A stretch of DNA of 28,998 nucleotides from a virus, in the IMG/VR virus record IMGVR_UViG_3300030012_000334, positions 1 to 28,998 of that record; one strand, given 5' to 3'. The position numbers were made by a program, and so were the translations under genes. The notes beneath the pieces were generated by a model. The model was given only the letters and a program-made list of their open reading frames with translations. It did no database searches and was not told the DNA's origin. Each line of letters starts with the position of its first letter. Positions within the stretch are counted from its first letter, which is position 1. Positions 15,064 through 21,380 of the stretch are shown in pieces.

Positions 15064-15665
15064 TGGAGAAACCAAACTACTACGCAGTTATTCCTGCTGA
15101 TGTAAGATATAGCAAAGAATTAACCCCTAATGCTAAATTACTTTATGCAGAGATAACTGCTTTATGTAATATGAATGGAAAGTGTACTGCTTCAACTCAA
15201 TACTTTTGCAGATTATATGAAGTTAGTAGAGTGTCAATACAAAAATGGTTAAAAACCTTAGAAGATAATAATTACATAAAGCGTGTTAACATATATAAAC
15301 AGGGTAGTAAAGAAATAGAAACTAGGGTGATAACTTTGGTTAACACCCCTACACAAGAAAAGTTTACAGATAATATTAATATAAATATAACTAATACTAA
15401 TCTTACAGATAGTAATAAAAAGGTGCGCTTTAAAAAACCAACTGTTAAAGAAGTTAAAAATTATTGTATATTACGCAACAACAATATAGATGCTGAAAGT
15501 TTTATAGATTTTTATGAAAGTAAAAACTGGCAAATAGGAAAGAATAAAATGAAAGACTGGAAAGCGTGCGTTAGAACTTGGGAAAGAAGAGATATAAAAA
15601 AACAAACAATGAGTAAGATACACTCACAATTAAATGAATGGCAACAAGCTAAGAAACTATTATGA
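15063..15665 (+). CDS. Helix-turn-helix replication initiator-like protein
   Basis: A 200-residue protein from ATG 15063, which overlaps the previous stop as TAATG. The first part (PADVRYSKELTPNAKLLYAE, then a winged helix with YEVSRVSIQKWLKTLEDNNY) is the HTH_36-type domain seen in phage and plasmid initiators. A linker of Asn/Thr-rich sequence follows. The C-terminal part (about 130-185, KKPTVKEVKNYCILRNN and DWKACVRTWERRD) resembles the C-terminal segment of DnaD/O-like proteins. It would bind the phage origin and help load the host helicase, by family analogy. Confidence 0.75.
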   Translation: MEKPNYYAVIPADVRYSKELTPNAKLLYAEITALCNMNGKCTASTQYFCRLYEVSRVSIQKWLKTLEDNNYIKRVNIYKQGSKEIETRVITLVNTPTQEKFTDNININITNTNLTDSNKKVRFKKPTVKEVKNYCILRNNNIDAESFIDFYESKNWQIGKNKMKDWKACVRTWERRDIKKQTMSKIHSQLNEWQQAKKLL

Positions 15666-16024
15666 AACCACTAAAAAACGAAAACTTACAAGACCTAACT
15701 GAAAAGGTCTTAGACTTAGTAGCAAAGACTTCAGTAGAGATAGGACACAAGACAGATGCAAATACAATGGCTACATTAAGCAAAATATTTGCGCAAGACC
15801 TTATACAAGAAAAAAGATTTGGCAATATGACATTTAATCAAGTTGAAGATGCTTTTAGATATGGAGTAAGATTTGGAAAGGATGAACCATTTTTAAACAT
15901 TAGAACTTTTTATAAATGGACATATAAAATGAAAGAAATGTGTGATAATGCTTATTATCAAGTACATACATTAGGACAAAAGAATGTACCTTTTTATCAA
16001 GAACCAATAAAACTACTCAAATGA
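15662..16024 (+). CDS. Hypothetical, candidate helicase-loader partner
   Basis: A 120-residue helical protein overlapping the initiator gene by 4 bases (ATGA). The central segment FNQVEDAFRYGVRFGKDEPF followed by LNIRTFYKWT is similar in style to small proteins found next to initiators in Bacteroidetes phages, where they may act with the replicative helicase. No ATPase motif is present. The loader idea is inferred from position only. Confidence 0.6.
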   Translation: MKPLKNENLQDLTEKVLDLVAKTSVEIGHKTDANTMATLSKIFAQDLIQEKRFGNMTFNQVEDAFRYGVRFGKDEPFLNIRTFYKWTYKMKEMCDNAYYQVHTLGQKNVPFYQEPIKLLK

Positions 16025-16083
16025 TAGGTTGGGTAATAATCGCAGCAATAGTGCTGCATATAAACTATAAATTAAAAGAATGA
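16021..16083 (+). CDS. Membrane micropeptide
   Basis: A 20-residue open frame MIGWVIIAAIVLHINYKLKE, joined by ATGA overlaps to the genes on both sides. It fills the only gap between the two neighbours. Its first 13 residues can span a membrane. The double coupling makes translation likely even though the peptide is very short. Confidence 0.45.
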   Translation: MIGWVIIAAIVLHINYKLKE

Positions 16084-16364
16084 AAACAATTACAATCAAA
16101 GAAGAAGAAGTAAAAAGTCAATCTGATGCTGTTTTATGGCATTTAAAAACACATGGAAGTATAACAAGTTATGAAGCTATTAGAGAGTATGGTGCTACTA
16201 GACTTTCAGCTATTATATTTAACCATAGAAAAGATGGGTATGAAATAAATAGTATTCCTTTAAAAAAGAAAACTAGATTTGGTAAGACTACTACTATTGC
16301 TAAATATATTTATACAAAACCATTAAAAGTTTTTAATCAGGAAGTTTTATGGCAAAATCAATAA
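16080..16364 (+). CDS. Helix-turn-helix protein (HTH_39-like)
   Basis: A 94-residue protein. Residues about 14-55 (SDAVLWHLKTHGSITSYEAI, then YGATRLSAIIFNHRKDGY) match the winged helix of small phage HTH proteins, with a GSIT(S)xEA turn and a recognition helix starting TRLSAII. The C-terminal part is a basic strand region. It is likely a small DNA-binding regulator or recombination accessory protein. Its 3' end contains the old start of the ninG gene (see the repeat at 16354-16393). Confidence 0.75.
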   Translation: MKTITIKEEEVKSQSDAVLWHLKTHGSITSYEAIREYGATRLSAIIFNHRKDGYEINSIPLKKKTRFGKTTTIAKYIYTKPLKVFNQEVLWQNQ

Positions 16365-16384
16365 GTAAATTAAAAAAGAACTAG
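16349..16384 (+). pseudogene. Remnant 5' end of a NinG-like gene
   Basis: The ATG at 16349 opens MAKSISKLKKN and then a stop at 16382-16384. The same sequence in the intact gene at 16972 reads KSISKLKKELDKW. One A is missing from the A-run in this copy, which shifts the frame; restoring it gives MAKSISKLKKELDKW. This is the probable original start of ninG, left behind when the acetyltransferase gene entered. Confidence 0.7.
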
Positions 16385-16393
16385 ACAAATGGA
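16354..16393 (+). repeat. Direct repeat flanking the acetyltransferase gene, copy 1
   Basis: Bases 16355-16393 match 16975-17013 with one missing A and two substitutions. AAATCAATAAGTAAATT is identical in both. The ATG of the acetyltransferase gene (16389) lies inside this copy, where the NinG codons for DKW read GACAAATGG in place of GATAAGTGG. Confidence 0.85.
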
Positions 16394-16988
16394 TAATTTT
16401 ATAATTGTAAAAGAACACCCTGATTTACTTACTTATATTGATAGTTTACAAAAAAAAAACGCAGAACAATTAAGTTTTTATCCAAAACAAGTATTTGAAA
16501 GAGAACAAAAAAACGGAAGGCTGTATTTAGGACTGCTAAACGGAGAACCCTGTGGATATATTTATGTTGGTGCGGCTGGGGGTGATGTAAAATGCCATCA
16601 AGTTTGTATTCAGTATGATGCAAGAAGAAAACTGTATGGAGCAATGCTTGTAATGGCTTTAGAAAATTATGCAAATGAAAGTTTGTCAAATAGTATTACA
16701 TTGAGATGTGGTTTTGATTTACAAGCCAACAAGTTTTGGAAAGAGCTGGGATATAACTGTATTGCTGTAAAACAGGGGGGAGTTAGAAGAATGAGAAAAA
16801 TCAATATATGGAGAAAATATTTACAACCTCAATTATTTGAAACTAAATGGGTTGAACCTGCTAAAGGCAAAACCAATTCAACATTATGGAGAAAGCACAA
16901 AGAAACAGGTATAGTGACAGGGTTTACAAGAGGCAAAAAATTAGAAGAATATAGATTAAAATTAATAAATAGTGAAATCAATAAGTAA
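16389..16988 (+). CDS. GNAT-family acetyltransferase
   Basis: A 199-residue protein. Residues about 1-130 have the GNAT layout: strands with RLYLGLLNGEPCGYIYVG (about 44-61), then VCIQYDARRKLYGAMLVMAL (about 72-91, the acetyl-CoA-binding R/Q-x-x-G/A-type region, here RRKLYGA), and FWKELGYNCIAVKQGG. The C-terminal 60 residues are basic (TLWRKHKETGIVTGFTRGKK) and could bind nucleic acid. Substrate unknown. It sits between two copies of the ninG start, so it looks like a later acquisition. Its last bases overlap the ninG gene by 17 bases. Confidence 0.75.
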   Translation: MDNFIIVKEHPDLLTYIDSLQKKNAEQLSFYPKQVFEREQKNGRLYLGLLNGEPCGYIYVGAAGGDVKCHQVCIQYDARRKLYGAMLVMALENYANESLSNSITLRCGFDLQANKFWKELGYNCIAVKQGGVRRMRKINIWRKYLQPQLFETKWVEPAKGKTNSTLWRKHKETGIVTGFTRGKKLEEYRLKLINSEINK

Positions 16989-17376
16989 ATTAAAAAAAGA
17001 ACTAGATAAGTGGTTTAGTCTTTACATTAGACTTAGAGATGCTGATGAATTAGGATATGTAATGTGTTTTACTTCAGGAAGATATTATCATTACAAAAAC
17101 ATCCATGCAGGTCATTTTATGTCAAGAAAATGTTTGTCTACTCGTTGGTGTGAAACAAATGTACAACCCCAATCAGCAGCAGATAATATTTTTGCTCAGG
17201 GTAGACAGTATCAATTTGGAAAAGAATTAGATTTTAAATATGGAAAAGGAACTGCTGAAAATTTACAAATTAAATCAAAACAAACAATGAAGTTTACTAG
17301 AGCTGATTATGAAGATAAAATAAGTTATTACAAATCATTTGTTAAAAAATTAAAAAAAGAAAAGGGAATAGAATAG
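16972..17376 (+). CDS. NinG-like HNH-type recombination protein
   Basis: A 134-residue protein that begins with GTG at 16972, inside the end of the acetyltransferase gene. It has the NinG pattern: N-terminal KSISKLKKELDKWFSLYIRL, then GHFMSRKCLSTRW and ETNVQPQ, and a C-terminal YEDKISYYKSFVKKLKKEK. NinG/Rap proteins are Holliday-junction-processing nucleases with zinc-binding CxxC pairs. Here the expected pairs read CFTSG and QSAADN, so three of the four Cys are missing. The GTG start is explained by the loss of the original ATG, still visible at 16349. Confidence 0.7.
   Translation: MKSISKLKKELDKWFSLYIRLRDADELGYVMCFTSGRYYHYKNIHAGHFMSRKCLSTRWCETNVQPQSAADNIFAQGRQYQFGKELDFKYGKGTAENLQIKSKQTMKFTRADYEDKISYYKSFVKKLKKEKGIE
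16974..17013 (+). repeat. Direct repeat flanking the acetyltransferase gene, copy 2
   Basis: The second copy, in the coding start of the NinG-like gene. It has the full A7 run and codes for KSISKLKKELDKW in frame. The identity with copy 1 beyond the shared protein motif, including synonymous positions, shows common origin. Confidence 0.85.
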
Positions 17377-17385
17377 TTTTTTTTA

Positions 17386-17393
17386 TAACTTTG
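17386..17393 (+). promoter_or_regulatory. Bacteroidetes-type -7 box TAACTTTG, P3
   Basis: TAACTTTG at 17386-17393 follows an eight-T run after the ninG stop. The predicted transcription start falls at or next to the ATG at 17398, so the transcript would be nearly leaderless. No clear TTG -33 element lies about 20 nt upstream. The promoter would serve the gene at 17398 and the sigma-like gene after it. Confidence 0.55.
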
Positions 17394-17397
17394 GCAT

Positions 17398-17754
17398 ATG
17401 CATAAACCTATTTATTCAAGTGAAGAACACAAATCAATAGTAGATGTTTATGTTTTAATGTGCAAACAATTTGTAGAAGAAGTAACTACTCAAGCAAGAT
17501 ACAAGAATTATTTAGAAGTATTAGACTTAGTTATAGAATACTCAAATAACTATGGCAAAGGAGTTAGAGAAAACAATTTCTATGACTGGATTACTATTAT
17601 ACCAATAAATGTATCAGTTGCTACTAGCGGTTTTTTTGCAGGAGTAGAGACTAAAAGTAACTCAGCAGTAATAAGAGCTTATAAAGTTGTGTTAGACCAA
17701 ATGCTTCAAGAGGTTATTGATAGAATAGATAAACTAGAACCTACTCATGATTGA
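17398..17754 (+). CDS. Hypothetical protein upstream of the sigma-like gene
   Basis: A 118-residue, mostly helical protein that overlaps the sigma-like gene by 8 bases. It has no Cys pair, membrane helix or known motif; the segment YDWITIIPINVSVATSGFFAG (about 61-81) is the most hydrophobic part. Its tight coupling to the sigma-like gene suggests an anti-sigma or partner role, but nothing in the sequence proves it. The ATG is five bases after the P3 -7 box. Confidence 0.6.
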   Translation: MHKPIYSSEEHKSIVDVYVLMCKQFVEEVTTQARYKNYLEVLDLVIEYSNNYGKGVRENNFYDWITIIPINVSVATSGFFAGVETKSNSAVIRAYKVVLDQMLQEVIDRIDKLEPTHD

Positions 17755-18328
17755 TATTTATATTGAAATATCAAAGCTAACAGATAAATTTAGGACAATG
17801 GCTTATGGATTAACAACAGATGAAAATAAAATAAATGAAGCAGTACAGGAGCTGATGCTTTATTTTTTACAAATGAATCCTGAAACGCTTAGGAGTATTT
17901 ATGAAAAAGATGGGATTGATGGAATAACAAGATATGGTGCTGTGGCATTAAGGAGAGCATTAACAAGCACAAGAAGTAATTTTTATTATAAATATGAAAA
18001 GTATTATACACATATTGATAGTTCTGTTTTTAGTTCTAATACAACTGACACTAATGAGTATATTATTCCTGATGGTTTTAATTATAAAGATATTTCAAAT
18101 ATTCCAAACGAAGAAGTAGATAATAACAAGCTAATGAAATTAGAGTTGATAGATAAAGAGTTAGATAAGTTAGATAGTTGGTATGATAGAGAGTTATTTA
18201 AATTATACTATTCAGGAGAAACATTAGACAGTCTAGCTGCTAAGACTAAGATAAGCCGCAACAGTCTTTTTACAACAATAGATAAAGTAAGAACAATAAT
18301 TAAAAAGAATTTAAATGAAGATGTATAA
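17747..18328 (+). CDS. Sigma-70-like RNA polymerase sigma factor
   Basis: A 193-residue protein with the two-domain plan of a small sigma factor. Residues about 15-85 (FRTMAYGLTTDENKINEAVQ, then MLYFLQMNP and YGAVALRRAL) resemble region 2, which binds core polymerase and melts the -10 element. Residues about 137-190 (KELDKLDSWYDRELFKLYYS, then LDSLAAKTKISRNSLFTTID) are a region 4-type helix-turn-helix that would read the -35 element. The linker is long and acidic. The phage has five copies of a non-host promoter motif before late genes, so this protein is the natural candidate for reading them. A non-sigma HTH regulator is the alternative. Confidence 0.65.
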   Translation: MIDIYIEISKLTDKFRTMAYGLTTDENKINEAVQELMLYFLQMNPETLRSIYEKDGIDGITRYGAVALRRALTSTRSNFYYKYEKYYTHIDSSVFSSNTTDTNEYIIPDGFNYKDISNIPNEEVDNNKLMKLELIDKELDKLDSWYDRELFKLYYSGETLDSLAAKTKISRNSLFTTIDKVRTIIKKNLNEDV

Positions 18329-18437
18329 CCCTGTAAAGAATGATAGTTTCGTAATGCAGTTTGGTTTTAGAAGCCCTAACTGGCAACCAAGAACTAAAAA
18401 TACTTATGTAAAAAAAGCAGATAGAAAAAGTGAATAG
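18321..18437 (+). CDS. Small basic hypothetical protein
   Basis: A 38-residue open frame starting inside the end of the sigma-like gene and overlapping the next GTG start. The sequence is Lys/Arg/Asn-rich with MQFGFRSPNWQPRT in the middle and no hydrophobic segment. It exactly fills the gap between two genes, the main argument that it is translated. Confidence 0.5.
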   Translation: MYNPVKNDSFVMQFGFRSPNWQPRTKNTYVKKADRKSE

Positions 18438-18831
18438 ATTTTTTGTGCCTGATGAAGTCTATCAAGACAGGATAGCAATATGTAAAGAGTGTGTTTACTA
18501 TTTTAAACCTACAGGAACTTGTAAGCGGTGCTTATGTTTTATGAAAGTAAAGGCAAGACTAGCACCAATGGCATGCCCTCAGAAGTATTGGGATAAAACA
18601 ACCGAAGTAGAAACACCTGATGACTTGCCGCAAGAAATAATAGATGAAATATTAGATATGTGGAAAGACTTAAAGACGGGTAGAGCAAAAGATGTTCAAG
18701 CTAAAAAAAGAATGATAGAGACATATAATACAATACACAATACTAATTATTCACCTAATACAAATTGTGGTTCGTGTATATCAACTTGTTTTGATGCAAT
18801 TAAAAAACTATATAAAAAATATAGCGAATGA
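18430..18831 (+). CDS. Zinc-ribbon-like protein (DUF6171-like)
   Basis: A 133-residue protein with GTG start. Residues 17-38 contain CKECVYYFKPTGTCKRCLCF, a CxxC...CxxC zinc site, followed by RLAPMACPQKYW. The C-terminal third has a second Cys group (NCGSCISTC, about 115-123). This two-part Cys layout is found in small phage proteins listed as DUF6171-like. It probably binds zinc and possibly nucleic acid or a host protein. Its role in infection is unknown. Confidence 0.6.
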   Translation: MNRFFVPDEVYQDRIAICKECVYYFKPTGTCKRCLCFMKVKARLAPMACPQKYWDKTTEVETPDDLPQEIIDEILDMWKDLKTGRAKDVQAKKRMIETYNTIHNTNYSPNTNCGSCISTCFDAIKKLYKKYSE

Positions 18832-19010
18832 TAAAAAACACAAAAGAAATACTAGACTATTACTTTGAAAACCCTAGCAAAAACAGTAACAAAGAAATGG
18901 CAGAAAGATTTAATATTTGCACAGTAACTTTTAGTAGAATATTGTCTAAGGAATTAAAAAGAAGAAGAGAAAACAGCATGGTCAGAAGATTAATGAAAAA
19001 GCACGATTAA
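18828..19010 (+). CDS. Small helix-turn-helix protein
   Basis: A 60-residue protein overlapping the previous gene by 4 bases (ATGA). The segment NKEMAERFNICTVTFSRILS (about 21-40) has the spacing of a helix-turn-helix, followed by a strongly basic end (KELKRRRENSMVRRLMKK). It is likely a small DNA-binding regulator or inhibitor. No specific target can be inferred. Confidence 0.6.
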   Translation: MIKNTKEILDYYFENPSKNSNKEMAERFNICTVTFSRILSKELKRRRENSMVRRLMKKHD

Positions 19011-19022
19011 AATAAATAAAAA

Positions 19023-19280
19023 ATGAAACAAGATTATAAAAGAACACCTGAGCCAAGTTATTATTCAGGAACATTGTATGGTTATTCAGCTAAAGACATA
19101 GTTGATGATTTTAACTTAAATGCTTGGACTGCACAAGCAATTCAATATATCCTAAGAGCAGGAAAAAAAGATGGTAGTCCTGCTGAACAAGATATACAAA
19201 AGGCTATTAATGTTTTACATTTTGAGTTAGACAAACTTTATAAAGAAAGTAAAACTAAAACAGGTGGACTAGCAAAATGA
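19023..19280 (+). CDS. DUF3310 protein
   Basis: An 85-residue protein that starts after an AAATAAA leader. Residues about 35-72 (WTAQAIQYILRAGKKDGSPA, then DIQKAINVLHFEL) are the signature of DUF3310, a small helical family common in phages and sometimes listed as nucleotide kinase-like without proof. Its end overlaps the next gene by four bases. It probably takes part in nucleotide or DNA metabolism. Confidence 0.85.
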   Translation: MKQDYKRTPEPSYYSGTLYGYSAKDIVDDFNLNAWTAQAIQYILRAGKKDGSPAEQDIQKAINVLHFELDKLYKESKTKTGGLAK

Positions 19281-19534
19281 CACTATACACTTGTATATGT
19301 TGTAAAGAAAAAAAAGAAGTAAACAAAGCTAAAATAGTTTACAGAGATAGCAAATGGGTTGCTGATGTTATTTGTAGTTGTGGCAAATATATGGATAGCG
19401 AACCTGAAGATGGTATGCCTAGCCTTAAAAGAACTGAAGCATCTTTAAGTAAAAAGATAAGGCACGATAAACTATGGGCAGGTGCTAAAGAAAAGCTAGT
19501 AGGAGAACGAGGTATTAATGAATCATTTGATTAA
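19277..19534 (+). CDS. Small zinc-ribbon protein
   Basis: An 85-residue protein with CICC (6-9) and a second pair CSCG (34-37), a likely zinc ribbon. The second half has SEPEDGMPSLKRTEASLSKK, a motif I associate with similar phage proteins of unknown role. It overlaps genes on both sides by 1-4 bases, so it is firmly in the operon. Function unknown. Confidence 0.65.
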   Translation: MTLYTCICCKEKKEVNKAKIVYRDSKWVADVICSCGKYMDSEPEDGMPSLKRTEASLSKKIRHDKLWAGAKEKLVGERGINESFD

Positions 19535-19980
19535 TGAAAACATTACTATTACTATTATGTTTTACTGAATGGATATGTACTACTGGTGGGGGCAAAACTT
19601 TTATAGCACCTTATAGTTCTATTAATCAAAGTAATTATTATACAGAACATCACATAGACTTTGGAGATGGAACTGATACTACATTTATTGGAATACATAA
19701 TCCAATAGCTATAGCATACCAAACAATAGAACACACATATAATTCAGGAATATATATAGCAACTTTGACTACTAATTTTTATGATTCAACAACTAACATA
19801 TTATTATGTACAGCAGTTAAGCAAGATACTATATGCCCTTACAATATTACTTATGTAAACGAAATAAGAAAGCCAATAAAAAACAAGATATATAACTTAA
19901 AAGGAATAGAGCTGTTAGAAGCACCTAAAAACATGATGTATATTAAGAATAGAAAGTTACACTATGAACTTCGTGATTAA
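19534..19980 (+). CDS. Secreted PKD-like protein with possible T9SS-type C-terminal end
   Basis: A 148-residue protein with an N-terminal signal-like stretch (MKTLLLLLCFTEWICTTGGG). The centre carries the PKD-domain hallmarks DFGDGT (42-47) and EHTYNSGIYIATL (66-78). The last 32 residues (NKIYNLKG at 117-124, then a MYIKN turn and a final basic strand) look like the end of the type A sorting domain used by the Bacteroidetes type IX secretion system. If right, the phage makes a protein that the host exports to its surface, for example for superinfection exclusion. The C-terminal match is short, so this part is tentative. It starts in an overlap with the zinc-ribbon gene. Confidence 0.6.
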   Translation: MKTLLLLLCFTEWICTTGGGKTFIAPYSSINQSNYYTEHHIDFGDGTDTTFIGIHNPIAIAYQTIEHTYNSGIYIATLTTNFYDSTTNILLCTAVKQDTICPYNITYVNEIRKPIKNKIYNLKGIELLEAPKNMMYIKNRKLHYELRD

Positions 19981-20347
19981 TACCAGTCAAGACAAGCAAA
20001 CTCTTTTTAATTATCTAAAAGAACTTGAAACAGATTATATAGTTAAAGTAAAAAAGCAAAGAAACAACAGAAGCAATATGCAGAATAACTATTACTGGGC
20101 GTGTATAGTACAACCATTAGCAAATGAGCTAGGATATTTCCCTGATGAAATGCATGACACTTTAAAGGTCAAGTTTGCAAGTGAATGGCAAAGTATAGAT
20201 ATAAACGATAAACAGATAGGACTGCAAACAGTTAATAGTACAGCAAGAATGAATACAAAAGAGTTTGAAGTTTATGCAGAACAAATACGGATTTGGGCTT
20301 TAACAGAACTAGGCGTAAGATTAATGCTGCCAAATGAATATGAGTAA
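19964..20347 (+). CDS. NinB-like recombination protein
   Basis: A 127-residue protein that overlaps the PKD-like gene by 17 bases. Residues about 31-55 (KKQRNNRSNMQNNYYW and QPLANELGY) match the NinB core, where the (R)SxxQNxYYW motif is characteristic. NinB of lambda is a recombination mediator that binds single-stranded DNA. With the Rad52-like, SSB-like and NinG-like genes it completes a recombination set. It has the usual length of the family and ends one base into the methyltransferase ATG. Confidence 0.75.
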   Translation: MNFVINTSQDKQTLFNYLKELETDYIVKVKKQRNNRSNMQNNYYWACIVQPLANELGYFPDEMHDTLKVKFASEWQSIDINDKQIGLQTVNSTARMNTKEFEVYAEQIRIWALTELGVRLMLPNEYE

Positions 20348-21066
20348 TGGAAATAAATAAAATATATAATGAAGATAATTTAGATACAATGTCTAAAATG
20401 GATAATGATTGTATTGATTTAATAATCACCTCACCACCCTATGAAGATGTAAATGGAGCAGGTTATGGTGCAAAAAGTAAAGACATATTATTTCTAAAAT
20501 TTTATTCTGATTATTTAGAAAAATTATTTAATGAGTATGAAAGAATCTTAAAGCCAACAGGACAGATATTTTTCAATATAAAAAGCAAAACATTTAACAA
20601 AAAATTAAGCACTCCTCATTGGATAGAATTTTTAGATAGCTTTAAAAAATTAAAATTCAAAAGCTTTATCATTTGGAAATATGCAGGTAGTTTTGACAGC
20701 ACAAAGAAAAGATTTCATTTAGACTATGAAGTTATTTATCATCTGAGCAAAGGAGATGATATTTATTTAAACGAAGATTGCGGTATTCACGACCCATTAA
20801 GTTCAGTATGGTATGTACCTCACACCATAAAGAGTAGCGAAAGAATCCACCCGACACAAATGCCTGAAGCTTTAGTAGAAAGAATATTAAAAGTAGCTTC
20901 AAAAAAAGATTATCTAGTATATGATAGTTTTATGGGGAGTGGTACTACTGCTATTGTTTGCTTAAAAAATAATATAAATTATATAGGTAGTGAACTCAAT
21001 AAAACTAACTATGATAACTGCAATAAAAGAATTAAAAATTATTTAAGTCAAAACAAATTGTTCTAA
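20347..21066 (+). CDS. DNA methyltransferase, beta class
   Basis: A 239-residue enzyme. Motif IV is TSPPYED (28-34), and motif I is DSFMGSGTT (193-201), the order IV then I of beta-class amino-methyltransferases. HPTQMP (168-173) before motif I is also typical. An SPPY catalytic motif is found in N4-cytosine and some N6-adenine enzymes, so the target base is open. There is no restriction gene nearby, so it is an orphan that could protect phage DNA from host restriction. Length fits a compact enzyme with a small target-recognition region at about 40-160. It is the last gene of the early region. Confidence 0.9.
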   Translation: MEINKIYNEDNLDTMSKMDNDCIDLIITSPPYEDVNGAGYGAKSKDILFLKFYSDYLEKLFNEYERILKPTGQIFFNIKSKTFNKKLSTPHWIEFLDSFKKLKFKSFIIWKYAGSFDSTKKRFHLDYEVIYHLSKGDDIYLNEDCGIHDPLSSVWYVPHTIKSSERIHPTQMPEALVERILKVASKKDYLVYDSFMGSGTTAIVCLKNNINYIGSELNKTNYDNCNKRIKNYLSQNKLF

Positions 21067-21080
21067 TTTCTATTATATTA
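21045..21080 (+). promoter_or_regulatory. Putative phage late promoter, copy 4
   Basis: AAGTCAAA at 21045-21052, 16 nt, then TCTATTATATTA at 21069-21080, after and partly inside the end of the methyltransferase gene. It precedes the terminase genes. The true small-terminase ATG is at 21111, leaving a leader of about 30 nt. The ATG at 21080-21082 opens only a four-codon frame. Confidence 0.5.
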
Positions 21081-21110
21081 TGAGAATTGAATAATCAATC
21101 TTTTTCAATT

Positions 21111-21380
21111 ATGGATAAAAGAATAAATAACGGTGGGGCTAGAAAAGGCGCAGGGCGCAAATCTAAAGCAGATGAGCAAAGATTAATAGAGAACCTAACA
21201 CCAATGAATGAAAAGGCGTTAAAGTCCTTAGAACAGGGTATTGATAAAAAAGAACAATGGGCAGTTAAGCTATTCTTTGAATACTTTTATGGCAAACCTC
21301 AGCAAAGGGTGGATGTAACTTCAAATGATGAAAGTATTAATATGCCACTAATAAACTTTGTAGAAACTGAATCTGAATAA
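21111..21380 (+). CDS. Terminase small subunit-like protein
   Basis: An 89-residue protein from ATG 21111; the TTG at 21087 would add eight residues and is less likely. It begins MDKRINNGGARKGAGRKSKA, the basic GRK-type N-terminus common in small terminases and phage HTH proteins, followed by helical NEKALKSLEQGIDKKEQWAVKLFFEYFYGKPQQ in two parts. It lies directly before the large terminase and overlaps its presumed start. It should recognise phage DNA and activate packaging. It is shorter than most small terminases. Confidence 0.7.
   Translation: MDKRINNGGARKGAGRKSKADEQRLIENLTPMNEKALKSLEQGIDKKEQWAVKLFFEYFYGKPQQRVDVTSNDESINMPLINFVETESE

Noticed and set aside
21080-21094. ATG next to late motif copy 4 as the small terminase start
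   Set aside because: The frame closes after four codons; the in-frame start of the conserved protein is the ATG at 21111.
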